Source of the DNA: an uncultured Lachnospiraceae bacterium
GTDB taxonomy: Bacteria; Bacillota; Clostridia; Lachnospirales; Lachnospiraceae
NCBI GenBank assembly: GCA_900316855.1
Contig: ONEK01000001.1
Coordinates: 186,001-250,000, forward strand
Direction: 5' to 3'
Length of the DNA stretch: 64,000 nucleotides
In this document: positions 52,735 through 62,130 of the stretch, piece after piece
Position numbering within the stretch: position 1 is the stretch's first letter
Layout of the letters: every line of letters starts with the position of its first letter
Translations under genes and position numbers: made by a program
The notes under the pieces: generated by a model
What the model was told of the DNA's origin: nothing
Databases searched by the model: none
What the model saw: the letters and a program-made list of their open reading frames with translations, nothing else

Positions 52735-54957
52735 ATGAGTGTTACCAGCAGCGAGCAGGACCAGCTGAAGCAGATCGTAGTCCACACAAATGTCATCAAG
52801 CGGAACGGACAGGAAGTTAGTTTCGATATTGAGAAAATTGTCAACGCAATCCGCAAGGCAAATGTGGAAGTGTCCGGAATCTATCAGATGAACGACTATC
52901 AGATTGACGCGGTTGCGGGTAACGTTGCGAACAAGGTTGCCGCCGCACCGCATGCCGTCAGCGTCGAGGATATTCAGGACATGGTTGAGACGGGCATCAT
53001 GGAGATGCGCGGTTATGAGGTCGCGCAGAAGTATGTCCGCTACCGCTATAAGAGAGAGCTGTCCAGGAAGTCCAACACGACTGATAATGAAATCCTGTCC
53101 CTCATTGACCAGGAAAACGAGGAGGTCAAGCAGGAGAACAGCAACAAGAATCCTGTCATCAATTCCACACAGCGCGATTACATGGCGGGCGAGGTCAGCA
53201 AGGACCTCACGAAGCGTCTGCTGCTGCCCGAAGACATCGTACGGGCGCACGAGCAGGGCATTATCCATTTCCATGACTCCGACTACTACGCGCAGAAGGA
53301 GCACAACTGCGATCTCATCAACCTCGAGGACATGCTGCAGAACGGGACGGTTATCTCCGGCACGATGATCGAGCGGCCGCACAGCTTCTATACCGCCTGC
53401 AACGTGACGACGCAGATCGTGGCGCAGGTTGCGTCGAACCAGTACGGCGGACAGTCGTTCACGCTCTCACACCTGGCGCCGTTTGTTCAGGTCTCCCGGG
53501 ACAAGATTCACAGGGAGGTCGTCGAGGAGCGCACGATTACCGGCGAGTCCATGGATGAGAACATCATCCGCAAGATTGTCGAGTCGCGCCTTGCCGAGGA
53601 GATCAAATCCGGCATCCAGACGATCCAGTATCAGCTCATCACCCTGATGACCTGTAACGGACAGGCTCCGTTTGTCACCATGTTCATGTATCTGGATGAG
53701 GTTCCGGAGGGACCGGAGCGCGATGACCTTGCCATGATTATCAGGGAAGTCCTGGTCCAGAGGATGCAGGGCGTCAAGAACGAGAAGGGCGTGTGGATCA
53801 CCCCTGCGTTCCCGAAGCTAATATACGTGCTGGACGAGGACAATATCCACGAGGATTCCAAATACTGGCCCCTGACGGAGCTCGCCGCGAAGTGCACCGC
53901 CAAGAGAATGGTGCCGGATTACATCTCCGCGAAGAAGATGAAGGAATACAAGAACGGCGACGTCTATCCCTGCATGGGCTGCCGCAGCTTCCTGACACCG
54001 GATACGGAGGGCCTTGGAGAGAACGGTCAGCATAAATATTATGGAAGATTCAACCAGGGCGTTGTGACGATCAACCTCGTCGACGTGGCGTGCTCCTCGA
54101 ACGGAGATATGGACGCGTTCTGGAAAATCCTGGAGGAGCGGCTGGAGCTGTGTCACCGTGCCCTGCGCTGCCGCCACGAAAGGCTCCTGGGCACGACGTC
54201 CGACGTCGCGCCGATCCTGTGGCAGTACGGAGCGCTGGCGAGACTGAAGAAGGGCGAGAAAATCGACCGTCTGCTGTACAACAACTATTCCACTATCAGT
54301 CTCGGCTATGCCGGGCTGTATGAGATGTGCATGCGGATGCTCGGCGTATCTCATACCGACCCGAAGGGCAAGGAGTTCGCGCTCGCCGTCATGCAGAAGC
54401 TCAACGACAAGTGCGCCGAGTGGAGAAAGGCGGAGAATATCAGCTACTCCCTCTACGGGACGCCGATGGAGTCCACGACGTACAAATTCGCCAAGTGCCT
54501 GCAGAAGCGCTTCGGCATCATCAAGGACGTCACGGACCACAACTACATCACGAATTCGTATCATGTGAACGTCCGCGAGAAGATCGACGCGTTCACGAAG
54601 CTGAAGTTCGAGTCCGAGTTCCAGAGACTCTCTCCCGGCGGGGCCATCAGCTACGTCGAGGTGCCGAACATGCAGAACAATATCCCGGCGGTTCTCGGCG
54701 TCATGAAGTACATCTACGACAACATCATGTACGCGGAGCTGAATACGAAGTCCGACTACTGCGAGGTCTGCGGCTACGACGGGGAAATCAAGATCGTCGA
54801 GGACAAAAACGGCAAGCTCGTCTGGGAGTGCCCTAACTGCGGCAACCGCGACCAGAGCAAGATGAGCGTCGCAAGACGTACGTGCGGCTATATCGGAACC
54901 CAGTTCTGGAACCAGGGACGCACGCAGGAGATCCGCGACCGCGTCATGCACCTGTAA
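52735..54957 (+). CDS. nrdD: Anaerobic ribonucleoside-triphosphate reductase (class III)
   Basis: The 740-residue protein has an N-terminal ATP-cone (residues 15-105, VIKRNGQEVSFDIEKIVNAI), the NrdD barrel, and a C-terminal zinc site (CEVCGYDG ... CPNCGNR). The glycyl-radical loop RRTCGYIGTQFWNQGR has its glycine at about 718. It makes deoxynucleotides without oxygen, using formate and a radical set by the SAM enzyme NrdG. nrdG usually follows but the next genes here are unrelated, so the activase must be elsewhere. It is a good marker of anaerobic life. Confidence 0.97.
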   Translation: MSVTSSEQDQLKQIVVHTNVIKRNGQEVSFDIEKIVNAIRKANVEVSGIYQMNDYQIDAVAGNVANKVAAAPHAVSVEDIQDMVETGIMEMRGYEVAQKYVRYRYKRELSRKSNTTDNEILSLIDQENEEVKQENSNKNPVINSTQRDYMAGEVSKDLTKRLLLPEDIVRAHEQGIIHFHDSDYYAQKEHNCDLINLEDMLQNGTVISGTMIERPHSFYTACNVTTQIVAQVASNQYGGQSFTLSHLAPFVQVSRDKIHREVVEERTITGESMDENIIRKIVESRLAEEIKSGIQTIQYQLITLMTCNGQAPFVTMFMYLDEVPEGPERDDLAMIIREVLVQRMQGVKNEKGVWITPAFPKLIYVLDEDNIHEDSKYWPLTELAAKCTAKRMVPDYISAKKMKEYKNGDVYPCMGCRSFLTPDTEGLGENGQHKYYGRFNQGVVTINLVDVACSSNGDMDAFWKILEERLELCHRALRCRHERLLGTTSDVAPILWQYGALARLKKGEKIDRLLYNNYSTISLGYAGLYEMCMRMLGVSHTDPKGKEFALAVMQKLNDKCAEWRKAENISYSLYGTPMESTTYKFAKCLQKRFGIIKDVTDHNYITNSYHVNVREKIDAFTKLKFESEFQRLSPGGAISYVEVPNMQNNIPAVLGVMKYIYDNIMYAELNTKSDYCEVCGYDGEIKIVEDKNGKLVWECPNCGNRDQSKMSVARRTCGYIGTQFWNQGRTQEIRDRVMHL

Positions 54958-55035
54958 ACAGATGCGGCCGGCAGCGGGTGTGTTCCGGCAGGGTTATTTA
55001 AATTTAATAATTTCGGACCGCGGTTTTGTATTATA

Positions 55036-55566
55036 ATGTTCAGCGGTATGAGAGATTTCAAAAGAAAATCCGATGATTTCATCCACGAGTACGGCGAGGG
55101 CGTTGTCCGCAGCAGGCTGTTTCAGAGCGGCTTCCGGCAGGCACATCACCGTGTGACCACTGTGGCGGACCATTCGCTGAACGTAGCGATGGCTTCCGTT
55201 TCCATGGGCAGGGTGCTCGAGCGGATGCATGTCCGCATGGATATGCAGGACCTGGTGCTGGGCGCGCTGTGCCATGATCTCGGTATTCTCGGCCGGTATC
55301 AGAAGTTTGCGAACAGCCGGCAGTGCTGCAGCGGTCATCCGAAGGAATCCGCGGCGATCGCCAGCACGATGATCGACGGGTATGATGCCAGGATCGACAA
55401 TATCATCCGCTGTCATATGTTCCCGCTGACTCCGGTTCCGCCGACGTGCAGAGAGGGTGTCATTGTTACACTTGCCGACAAGTACTGCGCCGTCTGTGAG
55501 CGGATGCTTACGTTTAAGGGAAGACGCTGGAAGCAGCGGAACGAAGCGTTTCATTACTCTGCGTAA
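55036..55566 (+). CDS. HD domain phosphohydrolase
   Basis: The 176-residue protein has the HD pattern H46 (VADHSLNVAM), H80-D81 (ALCHDLGILGR), a later H (CCSGHPKES) and D147 in LADKYCAVCERM. It is of the short metal-dependent phosphohydrolase type. ATGs at 55036 and 55048 are both possible; neither has a good ribosome site, and TATAAT-like sequence lies directly ahead of the first. Substrate unknown. Confidence 0.85.
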   Translation: MFSGMRDFKRKSDDFIHEYGEGVVRSRLFQSGFRQAHHRVTTVADHSLNVAMASVSMGRVLERMHVRMDMQDLVLGALCHDLGILGRYQKFANSRQCCSGHPKESAAIASTMIDGYDARIDNIIRCHMFPLTPVPPTCREGVIVTLADKYCAVCERMLTFKGRRWKQRNEAFHYSA

Positions 55567-55657
55567 GCCGGAACGGCCCGGATGGAGCGCTCTGCCCGCG
55601 CGGCCGGGAGGAAAAGGCACGGTTTTTCCCGGTGCCGTCAATCGATCAGGAAAAGCT

Positions 55658-55692
55658 ATCCCGTTTCTGTCTGTGACAGGAACGGGATTTTG
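55658..55692 (+). terminator. Terminator after the HD gene
   Basis: A stem of about 14 bp with a mismatch (55658-55671 and 55675-55688) followed by a T-rich tail. Confidence 0.75.
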
Positions 55693-55698
55693 TGTATA
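55670..55698 (+). promoter_or_regulatory. Putative promoter of the flavin reductase-like gene
   Basis: TGTGAC, 17 bp and TATACT (ends near 55698) overlap the preceding terminator and lie about 60 bp before the start codon. Confidence 0.4.
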
Positions 55699-55757
55699 CT
55701 TACAGACGGGACAACCCGGGAAATTCCGTTTCGTCAGTTGCCGGAGTCAGGAGGATT

Positions 55758-56345
55758 ATGAGCAAAGAATACTGGAAACCTTCCAATATGTTATATCCGG
55801 TTCCTGCCGTGCTGGTGACCTGCAGGGACGCACAGGGGCACGACAACCTCATGACCGCGGCTTGGACGGGGACGGTGTGCTCGGACCCCGTGATGGTCTC
55901 GGTCTCCATCCGGAAGGAGCGCTATTCCCACGACATCATTGAAAAGAGCAGAGAGTTTGTCCTGAACCTGACGACGAAAAAGCTCGTTTTCGCGACGGAT
56001 TATGCCGGTGTGAAGTCCGGAAGGGACATCGACAAGTGGCAGGCGCTCGGTCTGCACCGCTGCCCCTCGAAGTGTGTGGCGGCGCCCGGCATCGAGGAGT
56101 GTCCCGTGAGCCTCGAGTGCAGGGTGGAGCAGATCCTGCGCCTGGGGTCTCATGACATGTTTGTCGGCAGGGTGCTGTCGACGGACATCGATCCCGTGTA
56201 CCTGGATGACAAGGGAAAGTTTGACCTCGGACGCGCGGACCTCATCGCCTATAACCACGGGGAGTACCGCGCGCTCGGGGAGTGTCTGGGGACGTTTGGC
56301 TTCTCCGTGCGGAAAAAGGATCACCGGCCTTCCGGAAGAGGCTGA
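55758..56345 (+). CDS. Flavin reductase-like FMN-binding protein
   Basis: The 195-residue protein starts at the ATG with AGGAGG upstream. The sequence YPVPAVLVTCRDAQGHDNLMTAAWTGTVCSDPVMVSVSI is the split-barrel FMN-binding core of the flavin reductase/FlaRed family. EFVLNLTTKKL and the later segment DPVYLDDKGKFDL are also typical. Members bind FMN and reduce flavin or act as small flavoproteins. The larC gene follows within 64 bp. Confidence 0.9.
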   Translation: MSKEYWKPSNMLYPVPAVLVTCRDAQGHDNLMTAAWTGTVCSDPVMVSVSIRKERYSHDIIEKSREFVLNLTTKKLVFATDYAGVKSGRDIDKWQALGLHRCPSKCVAAPGIEECPVSLECRVEQILRLGSHDMFVGRVLSTDIDPVYLDDKGKFDLGRADLIAYNHGEYRALGECLGTFGFSVRKKDHRPSGRG

Positions 56346-56408
56346 TACCGGAGCGGATTCGGAAAGGAAGAAGGCCCGGGGAGGATGCCGCGGGCACAGG
56401 ATGACACA

Positions 56409-57341
56409 ATGAGCAGGTTATATCTGGAATGCTATTCCGGCATCAGCGGGGATATGACGGTGGGCGCACTGCTGGACCTTGGCGCCGACCGGGACGAACT
56501 GAAACGGGTTCTGGCGACGGTGCCCTGCGGCGGTTTTACAGTGAAGATATCCACGGTGCAGAAATCGGCTGTTTCCGCGTGCGACTTCAACGTGGTCCTC
56601 GAGGAGGAGAACCACGACCATGACATGCTGTACCTGTACGGGGAGGATGCCGCGGACATTGCGGGGCATGCTATCGCATCGGACGGGCAGCAGGACAGGA
56701 CATGCTGTCCGCATTCCCATGACCATCCGGAACATCCCCACGGGCAGCAGGACGGGGCACAGCATCATCACGGGGAAACGGATCCGGCGAAGGAACACTG
56801 CCACAGCCATGGGCACATACACCGGTCGCTTGAGGATATCCTCGCCATCATCGGCGGGACACAGATGAGCAGCGAAGCGAAGGAGCTGGCGGGCAGGATT
56901 TTCCAAATTCTCGCGAAAGCGGAGGCGGAGGTTCACGGTAAGCCCGTGAACGAGGTGCATTTCCACGAGGTCGGAGCGGTTGATTCCATTGTGGATATCA
57001 TATCCATTGCCGTCTGTTACGATAGCCTGCGGAAGCAGGAAGGCATCACGGACGTCATCGTGCCCATTCTGTATGAAGGAAGGGGAACGGTGCGCACCCA
57101 GCACGGTCTGCTGCCGGTCCCGGTTCCGGCAGTGACGGCCATTGTGAGGGATTACGGGATCCGGATGCATCTCATGCCGGACCAGGGCGAGTTTGTGACG
57201 CCCACCGGCGCGGCTGCCGTGGCGGCACTCCGGACCGGGGATGAGCTTCCCGCGGAATTCAGGGTATTGCGGACCGGACTCGGCGCCGGCAAGAGAGATT
57301 ACCGGCGGGCAGGCGTCCTGCGCGCGCTGCTGCTGGAGTGA
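56409..57341 (+). CDS. larC: LarC-type nickel insertion protein, first domain only
   Basis: The 310-residue protein starts RLYLECYSGISGDMTVGALLDLG, the LarC signature, with a His-rich loop at residues about 100-137 (HSHDHPEHPHG, HCHSHGHIH) and the NEVHFHEVGAVDSIVDI core. LarC inserts nickel into the pincer cofactor of lactate racemase and related enzymes, using CTP. It ends at GLGAGKRDYRRAGVLRALLLE, where the first domain (LarC1) normally ends. In Lactobacillus the second domain is reached by ribosomal frameshift; I see no such coding sequence in the 90 bases before the next gene. No larA, larB or larE is in the window. Confidence 0.85.
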   Translation: MSRLYLECYSGISGDMTVGALLDLGADRDELKRVLATVPCGGFTVKISTVQKSAVSACDFNVVLEEENHDHDMLYLYGEDAADIAGHAIASDGQQDRTCCPHSHDHPEHPHGQQDGAQHHHGETDPAKEHCHSHGHIHRSLEDILAIIGGTQMSSEAKELAGRIFQILAKAEAEVHGKPVNEVHFHEVGAVDSIVDIISIAVCYDSLRKQEGITDVIVPILYEGRGTVRTQHGLLPVPVPAVTAIVRDYGIRMHLMPDQGEFVTPTGAAAVAALRTGDELPAEFRVLRTGLGAGKRDYRRAGVLRALLLE

Positions 57342-57432
57342 AGGGATCAGCCGCGGCAGGAGTTCCCCGGAACTGCGCGGCAAAGACACGTGATTGGAAT
57401 CAAGGGTAACGGACAAAGGGGATCAGGAAGAA

Positions 57433-58029
57433 ATGTACGAGATCGATTATAAGTGGCAGGTTTATTACGACGAACGGAACCCGCACAAGCGTAAGGCGCT
57501 CCTTGCGGAGCTCTCCGGGGGCGAGGAGGAGCTTCCCGCAAATGACCTGCGCCGGAAGCTTTTTGACCGGCATTACAGGGACCTGGACAGGCAGCAGCCG
57601 ATCGACCTGTATTTCCGCCACATGTTTGACCTGCTGGACCTGGGACGGCATGCACCTTTCCTTCCTTCCACCGCAATGAAGCGGATCCGCCGGGACCTCG
57701 ACGGCTTCGGCTTCGACCTTATCGCGGACTACGGGGACGAGGGCAGGACCCTGCTGTACCACGAGCTGCGAAACGGCGTCACCCGGTACCTGTGGACCTG
57801 CACCTCCGACGACTACGGACGGGTGCTGGACATGATCAAGCTTCCCCTGCAGCAGAAAAAGAACCGCATGTCCGGCGACCTGAATGCCATGACGCATGAC
57901 GTGGTGTCGCGCTACAAAACACAGCAGAAACCGCAGATTGCGGACGATATGGACCTGTTCGTCAGGGCGGCAGAGGATGCCTGGGCAGAGTTTGACGCAA
58001 AATATCAGAAGACGTCTGAGGATGACTGA
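57433..58029 (+). CDS. Uncharacterised protein
   Basis: About 198 residues from the ATG at 57433 (an ATG at 57394 would add 13). The protein is cytoplasmic, helical and charged, opening YEIDYKWQVYYDERNPHKRKALL; a central PFLPSTAMKRIRRDLDGFGFDL is probably the best-conserved part. I do not recognise a family with certainty. It overlaps or abuts the RsmF-like gene and lies in one run of genes with larC. Confidence 0.7.
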   Translation: MYEIDYKWQVYYDERNPHKRKALLAELSGGEEELPANDLRRKLFDRHYRDLDRQQPIDLYFRHMFDLLDLGRHAPFLPSTAMKRIRRDLDGFGFDLIADYGDEGRTLLYHELRNGVTRYLWTCTSDDYGRVLDMIKLPLQQKKNRMSGDLNAMTHDVVSRYKTQQKPQIADDMDLFVRAAEDAWAEFDAKYQKTSEDD

Positions 58030-58054
58030 TTCCGAGGGCAGTAATGAGGTAAGC

Positions 58055-59611
58055 ATGGAACTGCCGGCAGCTTTTATCAGCAGAATGAGGAACATGTTGG
58101 GAGAGGAAGCCCTGCAGAGCTTCCTCTCTTCTTATGACGGGGAGAGGACACAGGGCCTTCGGGTCAACCCGCTCAAAATCGCGCGGGAGGACTTCCTGCA
58201 TATCGAGAATTTCCGGCTGAAGCCGGTTCCATGGGAGGAAAACGGCTTTTCCTACGGGGAGCCGGACCGGCCGGGCAGGTCCGTCCTGCATGAAGCGGGA
58301 CTTTACTACATTCAGGAGCCGAGCGCCATGTCCGCCGCAGCGCTTTCCGGAGTACACCCCGGGGAGAAGATACTGGATCTGTGTGCGGCGCCGGGCGGCA
58401 AGTCGACCCAGCTCGCCGGCAGGATGGGAGGAAAGGGCCTGCTCGTCTCAAACGAGATCCACCCTGAGCGTGCGAAGATCCTCTCGCAGAATATCGAGCG
58501 GATGGGCGTCCGCAATGCGATTGTAACGAATGAAACCCCGCAGAATCTGGCGAAGAGGTTCCCGGGATTTTTCGACCGGATCCTCGTCGACGCGCCCTGC
58601 TCCGGGGAGGGGATGTTCCGCAAGGAGGAGCAGGCGCTCGCGATGTGGAGCGAGGAAAACGTCCGGAGCTGTGCGCTGCGGCAGCAGGAAATCCTGGAGC
58701 AGGCCGACCTGTGCCTGAAGCCGGGCGGGACGCTCGTCTATTCCACGTGCACGTTTGCGCCGGAGGAGGACGAGGAGACGATTGCAAGGTTCCTTGCGGT
58801 GCATCCCGGGTATACGCTTGTCAATCCTGCGGGGAGCCTCGGGGAGAAACGCATGGAGTGGGGCATGGACACCGGCCGGGCAGAGTGGTGCGCGCCTAAG
58901 GTGCACGGTGTTAAGATTCCGGATTCCGTCCGGGAGAGCCTTGTGCGGACGCTCCGGCTGTTCCCGCATCACCTGCGGGGCGAGGGACATTTTGCCGCCA
59001 TGCTGCAAAAGGGCGGAACGCTCCTTGCGGAACCGGCAGGCGAAGGGCCTGCGGACAGCAGGTCCGGCAGCTGTCCGGCAGAGCGAAGCAGGGACAGGAA
59101 GAAGCGGAAAGACAGGATGCGGCAGGGTGCTGCTGCCGGTGCGAAGGGAAGGCCCGCGGGAGCGGCATCCCTTAAGGAAGCGGAAGGATTATGGCATGAT
59201 TTTGCAGAAGCGGTGCTCCGGACGGACATCGCGGCGGAATGCGTCAGGGACAGCGCATCCCGTTTCCTGCTGTTCGGGGATGAGCTGTATCTCGAGCCCG
59301 GAGGACTGGACCTCACAGGGCTGAGGATCCTGCGTCCCGGGCTGCACCTGGGCCAGGTCCTGCGCGGGCGCTTCGAGCCGGACCATGCGCTTGCGATGAC
59401 ACTGCACGCCGCAGACGCGCTTCATACCTTTGACCTGAAGCAGGACATGCCGCAGTGCGCCGCCTATCTGCGGGGCGAGTCCTTCCCCTGCGATCCTGAA
59501 TTGAAGGGCTGGATCCTTGTCACAGTGAACGGGTATTCCCTCGGCTGGGCGAAGGCTGCCGGCGGCATGCTGAAAAACCACTATCCCAGGGGACTCAGGA
59601 GACCTTATTGA
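58055..59611 (+). CDS. RsmF-like rRNA (cytosine-5) methyltransferase
   Basis: The 518-residue protein starts ELPAAFISRMRNMLGEEALQSFL, with GAGGT ahead of the ATG. The SAM domain shows LDLCAAPGGKSTQLAGRM (motif I), DAPCSGEGMFRKE with the first catalytic Cys and VYSTCTFAPEEDE with the second. The C-terminal part has the RNA-binding/PUA-like extension of RsmF-type enzymes, interrupted by a Lys/Arg/Gly/Ala-rich linker (about residues 340-375). It methylates cytosine 5 in 16S rRNA in family members. It ends one base before the cysteine desulfurase start. Confidence 0.92.
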   Translation: MELPAAFISRMRNMLGEEALQSFLSSYDGERTQGLRVNPLKIAREDFLHIENFRLKPVPWEENGFSYGEPDRPGRSVLHEAGLYYIQEPSAMSAAALSGVHPGEKILDLCAAPGGKSTQLAGRMGGKGLLVSNEIHPERAKILSQNIERMGVRNAIVTNETPQNLAKRFPGFFDRILVDAPCSGEGMFRKEEQALAMWSEENVRSCALRQQEILEQADLCLKPGGTLVYSTCTFAPEEDEETIARFLAVHPGYTLVNPAGSLGEKRMEWGMDTGRAEWCAPKVHGVKIPDSVRESLVRTLRLFPHHLRGEGHFAAMLQKGGTLLAEPAGEGPADSRSGSCPAERSRDRKKRKDRMRQGAAAGAKGRPAGAASLKEAEGLWHDFAEAVLRTDIAAECVRDSASRFLLFGDELYLEPGGLDLTGLRILRPGLHLGQVLRGRFEPDHALAMTLHAADALHTFDLKQDMPQCAAYLRGESFPCDPELKGWILVTVNGYSLGWAKAAGGMLKNHYPRGLRRPY

Positions 59612-59612
59612 G

Positions 59613-60788
59613 ATGATTTATCTGGATCATGCGGCGACGGTGCCGATGCGGGAGGAAGCGCTGAAAGCCATGACAGCCGCGCTCCGGGAGGACTGGGGAA
59701 ACGCAAGCCCCACCTATCCCATCGCGCAGAGGGCGAAAGCGCGCCTCGACGGGGCGAGGACTATCCTCGCGGACACTATTCACGCCGGGTGGCGGGAGCT
59801 CTTCTTCACAAGCGGCGGCACAGAGAGCGACAACTGGGCGCTCATCGGGACCGCGGAGGCCCTGAAGGAGAAGGGGAAGCATATCGTCGTGTCGGCGATC
59901 GAGCACCACGCGGTGCTGCATACCTGTGAATACCTGGAGAGCAGGGGTTTTGAGGTGACGCGGCTGCCGGCAGACGGGGAGGGGCTTGTGCGCCCGCATG
60001 ACCTTGCGGCAGTACTCGATGCGAGACCCGATACGATCCTCGTCTCCCTCATGGCGGTAAACAATGAGATCGGAACCATTGAGCCCATCGACGTGTGCTG
60101 CAAATACGCCCATGATCACGGCGTCCTGTTCCACACGGACGCCGTGCAGGCGTACGGGAAGCTGCCGCTGTCCGTGGAGGAGGTCCCGGTGGATCTCTTA
60201 AGCGTCAGCGCACACAAAATCGGCGGCCCGAAGGGGATCGGCTTTCTGTACATCCGGAACGGCGTGCAGCCTCAGGCCCTGATCCACGGCGGGAGCCAGG
60301 AATCCGGGCGGCGCGCCGGCACGGAAAATGTTCCCGCAGCCGTCGGCTTCGCCGCAGCGGCGCAGGAAGCCATGGCCGAAATGCAGGAGGAGCAGGCGCG
60401 GGAAGCCGCGCTGCAGCAGTATTTCGCGGAGGGTCTGCACCGGCTTTTCGGAGATTACCGTGCAACCGGTAAGAAGGGAGATTTCCTGTGGAACGGGGCG
60501 CCCATAGGCCCCCGCAGGGCAGTGTCGAATCTTAGCATCTCGTTTCCGGGACTGGACACGCAGGCGCTGCTGATCAACCTGGACCTTGCGGGAATCTGCG
60601 CCTCCGGAGGATCCGCGTGCACGACCGGCGCAGTGGACCCCTCACACGTCATCACGGCCATCTGCCCTGATCCCGCTGTCGCAAGGGGGACGCTCCGGTT
60701 CACGCTGGGGCCGGAGAATACGAACAAAGAGATTGACACCGTACTGCGGGAGCTGAAGGCCATCACGGAGCGGATGAAAACGCTGTGA
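59613..60788 (+). CDS. Cysteine desulfurase (NifS/IscS class)
   Basis: The 391-residue PLP enzyme has IYLDHAATVPM at the N-terminus, TSGGTESDNWAL, the Schiff-base K202 (SAHKIGGPKG) and the persulfide cysteine C336 in SGGSACTTGAVDPSHV. It takes sulfur from cysteine for Fe-S clusters and thiolated tRNA. No IscU-like scaffold is adjacent. Supply to the rhodanese/TtcA fusion at 51021 is possible but not shown. It is probably co-translated with the methyltransferase gene. Confidence 0.94.
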   Translation: MIYLDHAATVPMREEALKAMTAALREDWGNASPTYPIAQRAKARLDGARTILADTIHAGWRELFFTSGGTESDNWALIGTAEALKEKGKHIVVSAIEHHAVLHTCEYLESRGFEVTRLPADGEGLVRPHDLAAVLDARPDTILVSLMAVNNEIGTIEPIDVCCKYAHDHGVLFHTDAVQAYGKLPLSVEEVPVDLLSVSAHKIGGPKGIGFLYIRNGVQPQALIHGGSQESGRRAGTENVPAAVGFAAAAQEAMAEMQEEQAREAALQQYFAEGLHRLFGDYRATGKKGDFLWNGAPIGPRRAVSNLSISFPGLDTQALLINLDLAGICASGGSACTTGAVDPSHVITAICPDPAVARGTLRFTLGPENTNKEIDTVLRELKAITERMKTL

Positions 60789-60817
60789 CAAAAGGGCCCC
60801 TGCCGGCTGGACGGGCG

Positions 60818-61414
60818 TTACGGGGCATCTCCCCCGATGACAGGAAGCGAATCGTCATACTCGAACGAAACCGTTGAGACGGTTTCCTCCTGCCGGATGC
60901 GCCAGAACGTGCCATCGCCCTCTGCGGGGTCTGTCATGACAAGGCAGACGGCGAGGTCCTGTGTGTCGGACACCCGGATCTGCATCCGCAGTTCGTGACC
61001 TGCGGATGCATAGGAAACACTGCGCAGGGAAGCGGACGATCCGGAAATTCCGGAAACCTCACAAAAAAGCGCGGAATCCCCGAGGACAGAATCCAGGAGC
61101 CGGAAATATTCCTGCCGGTAGAGAGTCTTCCCCGTACGTGCATCCACAGGAGTAAGGCCGCCGGACCGGCTGCTGACCCGGATCCTGCCGGCAATTGCAT
61201 CCTGCAGCAGGGCAAGACACTGCTGCTCCAGATTCCTCGCGTTGTAGTAGTCCTGCGTGCCGGTCTGGTACTTGTCGGAGAGCCGCTTGTCCGCACGGGC
61301 GCTGACAATGGAGAGCGACGAGAAGCTGATCAGGGTGATGACGAGGAAGACCAGGAGGATCAGCGACGCACCACCGGTTAAGGTGGGATTGACGCGTGTA
61401 CGGGTATTTCTCAC
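60818..61414 (-). CDS. Pilus/secretion operon protein, PilX-like
   Basis: A 198-residue protein with one N-terminal membrane helix (about residues 15-40, SLILLVFLVITLISFSSLSIVSAR) and an extracytoplasmic domain. This layout, with RADKRLSDKYQTGTQDYYNARNLEQQCLALLQ after the helix, is that of PilX/GspK-like minor components. Last gene of the operon; overlaps the upstream gene by 4 bases. Confidence 0.7.
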   Translation of the reverse strand: MRNTRTRVNPTLTGGASLILLVFLVITLISFSSLSIVSARADKRLSDKYQTGTQDYYNARNLEQQCLALLQDAIAGRIRVSSRSGGLTPVDARTGKTLYRQEYFRLLDSVLGDSALFCEVSGISGSSASLRSVSYASAGHELRMQIRVSDTQDLAVCLVMTDPAEGDGTFWRIRQEETVSTVSFEYDDSLPVIGGDAP

Positions 61415-62130
61415 TGCGCGCCTCCCTTCCGGGCGGAGCCGGCCGCGGATTCCTGTCCTTCTTCCGATACAGAAGCATCTGCCTGTCCCGGCAGCGATAC
61501 CCCATGACCGGAGTCAGAATCGGGCACAAAATAATAGACCGATTGGGTCAATATCTCTTTTCCTCCTGTCTCCAGGACCCGGATCCGCAGCCGGCGCATG
61601 GCTCCGGACGAGGTCTTCCCTTCTCCGGAGTTTTCCCGAAAGCTAAGCTGTGCCGTGAGATTGCCCGGGAGAGTCACAATAAATTGACCATATCGGTCAT
61701 AGTTCTCACCCGTTCCCGTGCTGTACTGATTCCCCTCCTGCTGTGGATTGACCGGACTGTCTTCATCCGGATCCGGCCGCACGGAGAGTCCGGGATCCGC
61801 AGCTGTAAGGATCGCGAGTGTTTCCCCTGGGCCGCCCTCTGCCTCATAGAAGGCTTCCGCGGCATTCTGCATGAAGTGTGTGGCCGTGGTCTGCCCGGAG
61901 GAGGCGCGGCTGATCTTACGGGCAGCGACAAACAGGTCCACGCACACAATGCTGGTCAGGGCGAAAAGGAAGACCGTGATGATGAGCTCGGTGAGAAAGA
62001 CCGAGGTGCTGCGGATCTTCGACGACTCCGCGACCAGCTCCCGCAGCGTACGGTTTGTGTCGCGCCGGAATGTTCCGGCGCCGGACTGCGCGGTATCCGA
62101 TGGATTGTCATGGAAGTAAGGCAGCTTCAA
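61411..62130 (-). CDS. Pilin-like protein with internal membrane helix
   Basis: The 239-residue protein has about 40 cytoplasmic residues before its helix (STSVFLTELIITVFLFALTSIVCVDLFVAAR). The sequence TELIITVFLFALTSIVCVDLF resembles a pilin helix but lacks the usual Gly-Phe cleavage site. The extracytoplasmic part ends in a Ser/Gly/Ala-rich tail. It overlaps the upstream gene by 23 bases. Probably a minor pilin or assembly factor. Confidence 0.7.
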   Translation of the reverse strand: MKLPYFHDNPSDTAQSGAGTFRRDTNRTLRELVAESSKIRSTSVFLTELIITVFLFALTSIVCVDLFVAARKISRASSGQTTATHFMQNAAEAFYEAEGGPGETLAILTAADPGLSVRPDPDEDSPVNPQQEGNQYSTGTGENYDRYGQFIVTLPGNLTAQLSFRENSGEGKTSSGAMRRLRIRVLETGGKEILTQSVYYFVPDSDSGHGVSLPGQADASVSEEGQESAAGSARKGGAQ

